The notes under the pieces: generated by a model
Told to the model about the DNA's origin: nothing
Databases searched by the model: none
The model's input: only the letters and a program-made list of their open reading frames with translations
Translations under genes and position numbers: made by a program
Origin: Karstenula rhodostoma CBS 690.94
Taxonomy: Eukaryota > Ascomycota > Dothideomycetes > Pleosporales > Didymosphaeriaceae
DNA length: 64,000 nt
Direction of reading: 5' to 3'
NCBI GenBank assembly: GCA_010093485.1
Contig: MU001493.1
Location: forward strand, 1,087,599-1,151,598
Part shown: positions 20,294 to 30,141 of the stretch, in pieces
How positions within the stretch are numbered: position 1 is the stretch's first letter
How the letters are laid out: each line of letters opens with the position of its first letter

Positions 20294-21676
20294 ATGACGT
20301 GGAAGAGACGCACATCGCTCGCTGTTGCCGGCGCTTTTTGTATCTTCCTTCTCATTGCCACGGGCTTCATTGCGAATACGCGCCCTGGAGGATACTTTAT
20401 CCCATCGTTCTCCAGCGCGCAGCCCTCAGAGGAGGCGGGACAGGATAAAGGCGTGCCTGTTCCAGCCCCGTCTTCCCCACATGCGATCGAGGCCTTGGCC
20501 ACTCAGGCACCAGTCCTGGGGTCATTGCAGGAGTTTTCAAGATTCGATGGTTATGGCCTTGCCTCCGGAGAATGTGATGCAGAATTCAGCGACCTATTCA
20601 AAGAAATCGAACGCTCAGCAGCACAGAGAAAGGATATTGGAAATATAACTTCGTCGGACATTGATCTCCACTGGAAGGAAGACGGAGCACTGAGGGCAAT
20701 GATCTGGAGGCAAAAGGTGATTAGAAAACGGCACATGCTGGTTGTAGACAAGGCGTTGACACCTACACAGTTCTTTATTCTCGAGTCCAAACTCGAAGGG
20801 GAATACGTTGCTCCCCGTGCGCTTTCTATTCTGCACCAGATCGACCGTGCGATTATTACAAGCTCGGAGCCGGTTCCTGACATCGAGTTCTCTCTCACGT
20901 TTACAGATGTACCCGATGACTCGACCACCGAAACCCATTCTAACCACACGTTCTGGGCGCTCTCTAGGCTGCCACATGACAAGAACATGTGGATCATGCC
21001 GGACTTTGGCTACTGGACCTGGCCGTTGGACCTTGTGGGCTCATACGAACAGATCCGTGTAGAAATGGCAAAGAACCAGCTGTCGTGGAAAGAGCGGGTT
21101 CCAAGACTGCTGTGGCGAGGTGCGTTGAAGACGAACAAAGTACGTCAGACCATGTATCAGACTACACGAGGAAAGAGTTGGGCCGACATCGAAGAAGTGA
21201 AGTGGAAAAGCAGGACGAAAGTCTCGGCAAGCTCCGCTGCGTCGGCGATATCCATGGCGGACCATTGCAACTACCAGTATCTACTGCATACTGAGGGGCG
21301 GAGTTACTCTGGCCGTGGAAAGTATCTCCTGAACTGCGGCTCGGTGGTGATCATGCACAAGAGCGAGTGGATTGAGCCGCACCAGGATGTCTATGTCAAG
21401 TCAGGCGCTGAGCAGAATATCGTCGAGGTGGAGCGCGACTTCTCCGACCTGGAAGGGAAGATGCAGCAGCTTTTGAATCAGCCCGAGCTCGCTGAATCGA
21501 TTGCGAACAACAGCCAGAAGACGTTCCGGGACCGTTACATGACGCCAGCAGCACAGGCATGCTACTGGAGGAAGCTCTTCCATGTTTGGGCAGGTGTGAG
21601 CTTCCGGCCAGAGCCGTTCGAGGTGGTCAATGGAAAATCAAGGTTGCGCGGTGTTCCGTTCGAAACCTTTGTGTAA
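20294..21676 (+). CDS. GT90 (CAP10-type) glycosyltransferase, type II membrane protein
   Basis: A 460-residue single-exon protein. It begins with a short basic tail (MTWKRRT) and one signal-anchor helix (SLAVAGAFCIFLLIATGFIA), then a Pro/Ser stem, then a luminal catalytic domain. The GT90 hallmarks are visible: MPDFGYWTWP, PRLLWRGALKTNKVRQ and the CAP10-like MADHCNYQYLLHTEGRSYSGRGKYLLNCGS, broken here only by my shortening to MADHCNYQYLL and GRSYSGRGKYLL. These proteins sit in the Golgi and transfer xylose or other sugars; the founding member is needed for Cryptococcus capsule formation. The frame is open upstream to 20207 (GTG), and 20294 is the first ATG. There are no introns. The donor and acceptor sugars are unknown here. 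Confidence 0.88.
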   Translation: MTWKRRTSLAVAGAFCIFLLIATGFIANTRPGGYFIPSFSSAQPSEEAGQDKGVPVPAPSSPHAIEALATQAPVLGSLQEFSRFDGYGLASGECDAEFSDLFKEIERSAAQRKDIGNITSSDIDLHWKEDGALRAMIWRQKVIRKRHMLVVDKALTPTQFFILESKLEGEYVAPRALSILHQIDRAIITSSEPVPDIEFSLTFTDVPDDSTTETHSNHTFWALSRLPHDKNMWIMPDFGYWTWPLDLVGSYEQIRVEMAKNQLSWKERVPRLLWRGALKTNKVRQTMYQTTRGKSWADIEEVKWKSRTKVSASSAASAISMADHCNYQYLLHTEGRSYSGRGKYLLNCGSVVIMHKSEWIEPHQDVYVKSGAEQNIVEVERDFSDLEGKMQQLLNQPELAESIANNSQKTFRDRYMTPAAQACYWRKLFHVWAGVSFRPEPFEVVNGKSRLRGVPFETFV

Positions 21677-23843
21677 GTGTGATGCCGGTTGAACGAAATG
21701 TAATAGTAATAACTAACTTAGACGTAGGATCAAAGCACTGACTGGATCCACCGCAAAATGCTCATTCTGGAAGAAGCTAACTTTGCAATGTTGATGATCA
21801 AACCCTTGAGCATCGAACGTACGAACCCCCTCATACCGCGAGAGCTGCACGCCGCGTGTAAAAAGAGGGCGCAAGCAGCGACACCAAGCCCGCAGAATGT
21901 AGGACGAAATCTCCGATGGCGTAACAGACGGAAGAACTAGGGCAGCCAAAGGCTATCGCGGAAGGGTGAAAGGAAATGCGCGACGGGACGAGTCATCTTC
22001 GGGGGAGGGTGTTATTGACGGGAAGGGACATGTTTGGTGGACGTGGATAGCTGTAGATACCCACGATCTTGTCGTACGGGACATGACGCCATATGTGCCA
22101 AGACTTAAGGACGCGTTCTTTCCACCGCGTCCCTCCCTCTCATGCCAACAGCTAGCAACGTCGTGGTCCCCCTCGAGCAACGTCCAAACCCATCCACTGA
22201 GATGCTACAGGCGTTGATGCTCTCACGTGCCTTTGACTGACTGGCAGGGTCCCGCTTGAATGTTAGATATCGAGGCACAGGACCGTCGATGTAGGATTTC
22301 TGTCCCACGGCCCTCGCCCAGGTCCTCTACATCAATCGACGATACTATGAGCCTGGGCTATCACTCCCGCTCAGTGCGCAAACGCCGCCATTTCCGCACC
22401 ATCTCGAACGCTGTCGACCGAGACACGCATCCGTAACGCCTGTCCCCACGGAGATGGTGCGAATACAACGAGGCAAGGGCAGGACTTGGATGCAACGGCA
22501 TAACCTTGCAATTATTCACACGGCGGCATTGGCGGGATTTTTGCGTGGCATACCCGCAGGCGTCGAGTTCAGTCGTCAAAGCATAGCTCTCCAAGCGGTG
22601 CCACACCCCGCGATCTTGAATGAGGACATTTTCGAGGGAATGATGCGACCACCATAACGCCCTGCTATCTTCCACCGATGCCGTCCACCTATTGATATCG
22701 GCATTTGCCCAGCTCTCGGGCCACGCATGATCTTCATGCTCCCTGCCCAGACCAACGCCTAGTACAACCTTGCAATCCTCACACGTCTCCGATTCTTCTT
22801 TACAGCACATCTTGGACTGCTCACGTTTCTTGACTGTAAAAGGACGCTCCCGCAGTACTTGGACAAGCTTCAGAACCAAGACAACTTGGAGCTAAGCATT
22901 GAAGACCTTGCGCACCAAGCGCATCGCCGTCGACACATCGCACAGACAGCGACCAAGCGACGTGAGCCTAGAATTGCTTCCCCCAGCGTTCCGCGCTTAA
23001 GTTTCTTGGGTTTGACACTCTCGATTCACTAGGAACACGCCCTTCAACGACAGCCTCCAGCAGCCAAGCCCAAACGCCAAGCTTGCCAATCAGTCGGCGG
23101 TGCAAGCGTGGATTCGCAATACCATGGCACAATTGCGTGAGCGTTCACGAAGCTACCCCGGCAGCCCACCGGTCTGGGGTGATAGAAGCTAGTCAGCATC
23201 GTCTGGATAGACTGATGATATCTATATCGTCTTCATGCTCCTTTTTCGACAATCGTGCTCGGGATGAACTATATTTTTTCTGGCGACGTTGTAGCGTTCC
23301 TGGATTGCGAGATATCTTCCAGAGCAACAATATTACCATCCAATGCATAGCCCAGGCAACGCCATCTTCTCGTCGCTCCGATGCCCAGCTTTCACAAGCT
23401 CTTGGAACCTTTCACGCGGAAAAATGAGAGCTTCACCATATCGTCACACCATGGTCCAGCAGCCCCTTCTTAGTCCCAGAGGCGTTAAGACGCTCGTAAT
23501 GACCAAGAGCTGAGAGTCCTTTACGTCGCCGCACACGGCAGAAAAAGCATTTTCGTCAAGACGCGCGCCAATTGAGTTATCCATTATATACAAAGAATTC
23601 TACCGAGTGGTATATCTCGCCAAGCTATGAGTGCACGGAGGTACATCCCGCTGAGGTGATTGCCGCTGGCTTGCAGACACTACTTCACTGGTTCGCATCT
23701 GAACGCCCACTTGACTTTTTCACCCCGGCCCTGCAGTTACCCACACCCAAGCCTTGACGTAAAGTGGGATTTGATTTCGAGAGTCGTATTTATACAGGGC
23801 GTCCCGGGTCTGTGGTATAACAACTTCCCAGCTTGCAGCAACC
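21677..23843. other. Intergenic, about 2.2 kb, no supportable gene
   Basis: It contains the promoter of the sulfate permease at its right end (a TTTATAC stretch near 23789). The best frame, on the minus strand at 22361-22879, opens with TTG and its first ATG is at 22810. It lacks a domain or splice support. No RNA genes or repeats were recognised. Confidence 0.45.
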
Positions 23844-26407
23844 ATGGCAGGCAATTCGGCTGGTCGCAGCGTGGCCAAGGTGCTTGGTATCAATGTCGAC
23901 TACCGCAAAGAAGAGCCGCTCCATTCTTCGGGAGCTTCGGTATCGTCGGTAGAAACGTGTGAGTAATCTTCTTGGCCTAGGAGCATAACGCTGATGCTAT
24001 GCAGATGTTGAGAAGGAACCGACTGCTTCTGAGTATCTCTCTCAGTTCAAGCCTTCGGCGTCCGCTTTTAAACGATACCTGAAGAGCTTGTTCCCATTCT
24101 GGGATTGGATCTTCCATTACAATGCGACATGGCTTCTGGGAGATGTAATCGCCGGTGTGACTGTGGGTTTCGTCGTCATACCCCAAGGCATGGCTTATGC
24201 GCTGTTGGCAAAACTGCCGCCCGAGTATGGCCTCTACACGTCTTTTGTCGGATTCCTGCTTTACTGGGCTTTCGCAACATCCAAAGACATAACCATCGGT
24301 GTAGGTCTACTTGACTCCTGATCGAACATTGCTCATGCGTTGCAGACTGTTGCCGTTATGTCGACCATTGTTGGCAACATCGTTATCCGAGTGCAGGAGA
24401 CGAATCCTGATATTCCCGCCGAAACCATCGCAAGAGCCCTTGCTGTCATCGCTGGAGCCGTGCTTCTCTTCATCGGTCTAACTCGATTTGGTCGCATAGT
24501 CGAACTTATTCCCTTGGTCGCTATTACCTCTTTCATGACAGGCGCCGCAATTAGTATCGGAGCTGGTCAAGTTCCTGGCCTCATGGGCATCACCGGCGTC
24601 AATACCCGCGGTGCGACGTACCTAGTCATCATAGATACCTTGAAAGGGCTCCCCAGAACAAAACTTGATGCAGCGATAGGGCTGTCAGCCTTGACCATGC
24701 TCTACGGGGTCCGGATATTCTGCAGCTGGATGACAAAGAAGCAGCCGCAACGAAAGAAGCTCTGGTTTTTCATCAGCACCCTACGAATGGCATTTGTAAT
24801 CTTGTTGTATATCCTGATCAGCTGGCTTGCCAACCGCCACGTCAAAGGAGATGCGAAAAAAGCCAAGTTCAAGATTTTGGGCAAAGTGCCTAGAGGTGAG
24901 TGCGTCACCTACTGTTGGGATTACTTGCTAACGTTGACAGGGTTTCAACATGCTGGAGCCCCAACGATCAATAAAGAGATACTTACCGCCATTGCCCCTG
25001 ATCTGCCCGTTACTATCATTGTCTTGATCCTAGAACACATCGCGATCTCGAAGAGTTTTGGCAGGATCAACAACTATGTGATCAATCCATCACAGGAGCT
25101 TGTTGCCGTCGGCTTCACAAACTTGATTGGCCCGTTCTTGGTGAGCACAATGTCTTTCAAGCGTCTGACCACAATCCTAATCTCCGTAGGGCGCATACCC
25201 AGCTACCGGCTCGTTCTCGCGCACGGCCATCAAATCGAAGGCAGGCGTCCGCACGCCTTTGGCTGGAATTTTCACGGCTGTCATCGTCTTGCTCGCCCTA
25301 TACGCCCTCACTGCTGTCTTCTTCTACATCCCTAGCGCAGGTCTTTCTGCTGTCATCATCCATGCGGTCGGCGATCTCATCACGCCCCCTAACGTCGTCT
25401 ATCAGTTCTGGGAGACATCGCCACTAGAGGTCATCATCTTTTTCGCGGGTGTTTTCGTGACCGTCTTCACCAACATTGAGAACGGCATATACGTCACGAT
25501 TGCCGCATCTTTTGCGCTCCTGCTGTGGCGACAGCTTTTCACACACGGCGCCGTGCTTGGAAAGGTGCGAATCTACCGCGCCACCCCCGATACCATCGCC
25601 AACAAGGAGTATGACGGTTCTGCTCCTAGCGTCCGCGAGGCCTATCTGCCCATCAACCACAAAGATGGTAGCAACCCTCTGATCGAGCCGGAGTCGCCAT
25701 ACCCTGGCATTGTCATCTTTCGGTTCACGGAAGCGTTTTCGTATCTTAACCAGCAAGGCTACATGGACGAGCTAGTCGCCCAGGCTCAGCACGTAGCGCG
25801 GCCCGGGACCCTCGATCGCTACTCCAAACTCGGCGACAGGCCATGGAACGATCCCGGGCCACGCCGTGGCCAACAAATCAATACGGACGACCATCGACCC
25901 GTGTTGCGCGCGATCATCCTGGATTTCTCAGCTGTGAACCACATGGACGTAACATCAGTGCAAGGCCTCATTGATGTTCGCAACCAGCTCGACCGATACG
26001 CGCACCCCGAGCCCGTTGAGTGGCACTTCGCCTCCATCAACAGCCGCTGGACGAAGCGCGCTCTGACTACCGCTGGCTTTGGCTACATCGACTCTGAGCG
26101 CTTCAATGCCCGTCGCTCGCAGCACTGGAATCCCGTGTATAGCTTCGCGTCGCTGGATGTGTCGAAGCCAGCCCCGGCGCGCGATCCCAAGCACCCTGAC
26201 GTTGAGGCCGCCGACCAGATTGGCCAAACAGGCAGGCAAACAGGATTTGCTGGGAAGGTCAGCACAGTGCACGGGCAGAACAGACCGTTCTTCCACGTGG
26301 ATGTACAGGCTGCGGTGGAAAGCGCGATTGCGGGCGCGGAGGGAAGGTTGGCAGTTGTGGGTTCCGAGACGACTAGTGAGGAGGGTGCACGCGGAAAGAC
26401 GGAGTAA
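23844..26407 (+). CDS. SulP-family sulfate permease with STAS domain
   Basis: Spliced product of 792 residues from five exons: 23844-23958, 24005-24300, 24346-24895, 24941-25140 and 25190-26407, with introns of 46, 45, 45 and 49 nt. The SulP signature is clear: FVVIPQGMAYALLAKLPPEYGLYTS in TM1-2 (seen as PQGMAYALLA), GIMI-type helices, NLIGPFL|GAYPATGSFSRTA across intron 4, and GIYVTIAASFALLLWRQLF. A C-terminal STAS domain (about 555-720) contains ILDFSAVNHMDVTS. The protein imports sulfate at the plasma membrane by proton symport. In fungi such genes are usually sulfur-repressed through a Cys3/MetR bZIP factor, but I did not find a certain binding site. Intron 3 (45 nt) is free of stops in the reading frame. 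Confidence 0.93.
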
Positions 26408-27221
26408 TGGGCTTTGCTCTGAATCGGGACTTTCCATAGATGCGTTGTAATATTAAATGAAGGAGTTTTTTTTGGTCGCAGAATTCGCGCTCAGCCAAGT
26501 AATGGTATGATGATGTGTTCTGGTACTGCCATATTAGAGTATGGAGACGCACTCGCGAGGAAGGGGGTTATAAGTTAGTGATTATCTATTGGGTGAATAT
26601 CGCGTTGGGTGTAAATCGTTGGGGGCCGCCGATTAAGTAACATGGTAGCGACGATTAGCAATCCGTGGGTGAAGAGACGGGAAGTAGGCACCAGTCTGGA
26701 ACTAGGCCGTGAGCTGTTGAGGATCGGGGAAAGGGTTTAAGCACGCAGGCCTCGTGTGGGTGGACACTGGTATCTGGCATCTTGTATAGCTCGTGGTAGC
26801 ATGTACAACACGGGTTAGGGTTCTGCGATTGGCCCTGTTCAACGAATTCAAATCCAAAGACCTGCAAAGCATCACCGGTCTATAATCTCGCACACACTCC
26901 GCAAATTTTCTTATAGCAGCCACAATATCTCGACTTTTACCAGCCATAAAGCATACGCTTGCTGGCCCGTTTGCGTACCCGTCTCCCTGGATATCACCGC
27001 TGTAGCTTCAGCAATCAACTCCACCAGCAACAGCTACTCACGTCCCACGTCAGGAACGATAACGGACCTCCGTTACTTGGGCCCATCTATCCGCCCGCTT
27101 CAGCAGCTCCCTCTACTTCTCCACTACAGCTATCCGCAGGCTGCGCGCCTCGCCCACCTCGTCTCCACACGCTCCGCGCACCAAGTCACCCCAGGACCCG
27201 CACACACGCCCCACGCCCACC
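26408..27221. other. Intergenic, no gene seen
   Basis: About 800 bp containing the SulP 3' region and the promoter of the next gene. A leader rich in CACACGCCCC precedes the ATG at 27222. Confidence 0.5.
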
Positions 27222-28241
27222 ATGTCTTGCCAAAAATGCGAACAATGCCGACGCATCAAGCAGAGGCTCGAAGATAGCCACTTCGCCTCCTGCAGGCATA
27301 CAGTCTCCCCCGCCTTCCAGACCCTCTTCGCGAAACTTCCCGGTCAGCGCACGTGCCCGGCATGCCTTATCAGGGTCATCATATACACGCTCCGCAACAG
27401 TCGAAAGGAGGTTGAGCAGTGCGGTGGCATCTTTGTGTCCAAGGAGAGGAATGCGGCGGAACATAGGTGGTGGATTCATCACTGGAATATGGCGAGTGTG
27501 CATGGGTGGAAGGTCGTGGGGCTGCTGGAGAGGTTTGACAAAGAGTGGAAGGGGAACGGGGCTGAGAGGAGGGAGGCGAGGAGGATCATAGAGGTTTGGA
27601 TGGATGAGAGGAGGAGGGCGGGTGAGTTTCTGGGGATGGTGAAGGAGGTCGAAAAGGAGGATGGGCAAGGCGTTCCGGTGGTGAAGATAGATGAGGTGGA
27701 GATTGGAGAAGAGGTTCCGATCGTGGATGCAGACTCTCATCACGCTGGTGTTCAGGACACTTCCGCCCTTATCTTCGCGGGTATACGGTCGTGCCTGAAG
27801 CGCAAACGCTGCCCCGAGGCCGATGACACGAAGCAAGAATCGAACGCCAAACACGTCAAGCTCGCTGACTGCGCGACGGTTTCTTCAGACTATTACCACA
27901 TCGTCGCGCATCCCTTGTTGCCGGCTCTCTGCAAGCGGCCTACAACCGAGCCTCATCGCCAAAGCGCATTCTGCCGTGCCCATAAAAACTTCTGTCGCTA
28001 TGCGAATTCATACAAGCCTGGACGGTGGGCCTCACCGGAGGGGTTCATCAAGCAGAACACGAGCTGGAGGGGAGAGGATTGGGAGAAGTTTGAGGAGCTG
28101 ATGAAGACGGAGGATGCGGAGTGGGAATTGCAGTGGGGCGAGGGTTCGCGGATCGCCAATGCCTTCCAGGTTTTCAGAGCGTGGCTGGCAAAGAGGATGA
28201 CGGCGGAGGATGTTGGTGGAAAGAGGTGGGAGAGCATGTGA
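27222..28241 (+). CDS. Hypothetical Cys-rich N-terminus protein, 339 residues
   Basis: A single-exon protein starting at ATG 27222 in good context (CCCACCATG). The N-terminus has a CQKCEQCRR motif and a second Cys pair (RTCPACLIR), with a Cys-His (SCRH) between them, so a small metal-binding module over residues 3-52 is possible. A middle segment is helical and highly charged (EVWMDERRRAGEFLGMVKEVEKED). The C-terminal half has another HAEF/CR pair (FCRAHKNFCRYANSY) and a Trp-rich end (WRGEDWEKFEELMK, EWELQWGEG). It is not a standard Zn2Cys6, RING or PHD spacing. There are no signal or TM segments. I do not recognise the family. It is convergent with the AflR-type gene. Confidence 0.65.
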   Translation: MSCQKCEQCRRIKQRLEDSHFASCRHTVSPAFQTLFAKLPGQRTCPACLIRVIIYTLRNSRKEVEQCGGIFVSKERNAAEHRWWIHHWNMASVHGWKVVGLLERFDKEWKGNGAERREARRIIEVWMDERRRAGEFLGMVKEVEKEDGQGVPVVKIDEVEIGEEVPIVDADSHHAGVQDTSALIFAGIRSCLKRKRCPEADDTKQESNAKHVKLADCATVSSDYYHIVAHPLLPALCKRPTTEPHRQSAFCRAHKNFCRYANSYKPGRWASPEGFIKQNTSWRGEDWEKFEELMKTEDAEWELQWGEGSRIANAFQVFRAWLAKRMTAEDVGGKRWESM

Positions 28242-28722
28242 AGGCTAGCGCTTACCAAGAAGCGCTTACGTACTACGTACGTACCCCAGCCCCTCCTGCA
28301 TCACAGCACAGCACAGCGCACAAAGAAACACAGTTTGTATATACAGTGATTGGTTCGTATATGTACCTATCTACAGAAGTATGCAAGCTCTCCTCATGAA
28401 TGAACTGTTTCGTTCGTGCAAATAACGCCTTTTTGGATGCAACCAACCAGCCCGTCGATGTGTAGCGAGCGGAGCGCCAGAGCGAGCAGGAAGCGCGTCG
28501 CCGGCATATATACAAGACCAAGATTGAAATGGATATCAAGCACGACCCCAAACCCGGCCGAAGCCATGCAGAAGAGAAACAAAGAGAAACCCGCCAATGC
28601 AAATGCAAACAATGTCGCTAGTGTGTATGAGAAGAGGAATAACCAACAGCCAAGGGTGTGAAGCGAAAGAATCCTGCGGCAGGTGCCGCCTGCCCCTAGC
28701 AGGAGAGCGTGTTGGGTGCGAT
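28242..28722. other. Convergent intergenic region
   Basis: About 480 bp between the 3' ends of two convergent genes. Nothing beyond 3' untranslated sequence is inferred. Confidence 0.5.
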
Positions 28723-30141
28723 TTAAAGCATCTGCTCGCCCTCAACCTCGCGCAGCGTCTTGTACAGCTCCGTCTTGAGCCACGCGCCCAACACATCGTA
28801 CAGGTACTCGGCCTGCGTGCTCTTCTGGGGGCTGCCCCAGTTGGCCAGCGCCTCGACGAGCGTGCCGCACTTGCGCAGCTCGCGGAGCACCACCTGCCGG
28901 CGCAGCGTCTGCTGCATGTCCTCGTCGAACTCGAACAGCCCGATCGTGATGGGCTGAACGGCAATGTTGAAGGTCGTGTTATCGGCTGAGGGGGTGGAGA
29001 GCGGGGAGGAGAAGACAGAAGAGGAGGGCGAGGATGCGGCGCTGAGCGAGGGCGGCGTCGAGGGGACCGTGGGCTGGACGCCCGCGGCGATTTGGTACCA
29101 GGTCAGGATCTTGGAGGTGATGCTGGAGTAGAGCATCGCGAGGTGCGGGTCGGAAGAGCAGGGGCAGTTGAGGAGCTGCAGCACGTTGGCGACGGCCTCC
29201 TTGGTGATGGAGAGGACCGAGTCGAGGCTCTTGAGCTCGACGTTGGTCGAGTTCTGCGGGTTGATGATGCGCAGGCTCTCCAGCGTCTGGTAGGCGAGTG
29301 TGTAGCAGCAGTGCTGCGTGGGCATCGAGATGCTGAAGCGGAGGGGGTTCTGGCTGTAAGAGGCGGTGCTCTTGGGGCTGTGAGGAGACACAGTGTTGGA
29401 CGGAGGCAGGAAGCCGTTGTCCACTGGCATGCTTTCAGGGAAGGGAACCTCCAGCGGGTTCACCGGGTTCACCGTGTCGACGGTGACAAAGTCCCTGATG
29501 GCCTGGATGTCGGGCAGGTCGAGCCTAACCGATTGCTTACGCGCAAATGGGTCGATGAAAGTAAGCTCGGATTGGATGGGCTGGAAAGATTGGAATTCGG
29601 GTTGGAGCGGCATGTAAGCTGACATGTCACCCATGTAGTTGAAGTCGGATGATGGCTCCAGGTAGAAGGGCTCGGGGGTCATCTCGAACTCGAACTCAGG
29701 CGTCGCTGGCCAGCTGGGTGTGGGTGACCAGTTGGAAGAAGGAGTGTCTTCGCGAGAAGAGATGATGGGCTCGGGTCGGACCCTGAACTTGCTGAACTCG
29801 CTGCCATCGGGTGAAGGACGCTGCTTGGAGGCCTTGATGAAGGGGGTACCGTCTGGGTTCCTCTTGCGCGTGCGTCCGGGCTTGCCGTGCTTCCTCGACA
29901 CGCCGTAGATGCACTGGGAGCCATTGGCCCTGCACCGAGCGCAGATGGGGTGCTCCTTGCTGCACTTGACCTTGGAAGCCGCACAAGCATCGCACGAAGC
30001 TCGCAGCTTTGGTCTCCGGTCGTTGGCAGACTTGGGTGTGGTGGTCGCGGGGCGGGGAGTAGATGTGGGAGGGATGGGTTGGCTGGGGGTTAGCGGAGGC
30101 TGCCACTCCGGGGTCTGTTGGTTGAACTCGATGGTGTTCAT
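28723..30141 (-). CDS. Zn2Cys6 transcription factor with AflR-type regulatory domain
   Basis: A 472-residue single-exon protein. After a Pro/Thr-rich N-terminus, a perfect zinc cluster lies at C50, C53, C60, C67, C70 and C77 (2-6-6-2-6 spacing). It is followed by a basic linker (KHGKPGRTRKR), as in the AflR subfamily. The C-terminal half carries the aflatoxin-regulatory-protein-like helices (CCYTLAYQTLESLRIINP, LLNCPCSSDPHLAMLYSSIT, KILTWYQIAAG, RRQVVLRELRKCGTLVEAL). Family members are nuclear DNA-binding activators of secondary metabolite clusters, yet no PKS, NRPS or tailoring genes are visible here. It may control a distant cluster or another process. Its 5' side faces the gene-free block starting at 30142. 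Confidence 0.9.
   Translation of the reverse strand: MNTIEFNQQTPEWQPPLTPSQPIPPTSTPRPATTTPKSANDRRPKLRASCDACAASKVKCSKEHPICARCRANGSQCIYGVSRKHGKPGRTRKRNPDGTPFIKASKQRPSPDGSEFSKFRVRPEPIISSREDTPSSNWSPTPSWPATPEFEFEMTPEPFYLEPSSDFNYMGDMSAYMPLQPEFQSFQPIQSELTFIDPFARKQSVRLDLPDIQAIRDFVTVDTVNPVNPLEVPFPESMPVDNGFLPPSNTVSPHSPKSTASYSQNPLRFSISMPTQHCCYTLAYQTLESLRIINPQNSTNVELKSLDSVLSITKEAVANVLQLLNCPCSSDPHLAMLYSSITSKILTWYQIAAGVQPTVPSTPPSLSAASSPSSSVFSSPLSTPSADNTTFNIAVQPITIGLFEFDEDMQQTLRRQVVLRELRKCGTLVEALANWGSPQKSTQAEYLYDVLGAWLKTELYKTLREVEGEQML

Noticed and set aside
22361..22879. 172-codon minus-strand frame with several Cys and Trp
   Set aside because: It opens with TTG; the first ATG leaves about 149 codons. No recognised domain or supporting splice sites.
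28723..30141. Part of an aflatoxin or related toxin gene cluster because of the AflR-type domain
   Set aside because: No polyketide synthase, oxidase or transporter gene of such a cluster is present within the window on either side.
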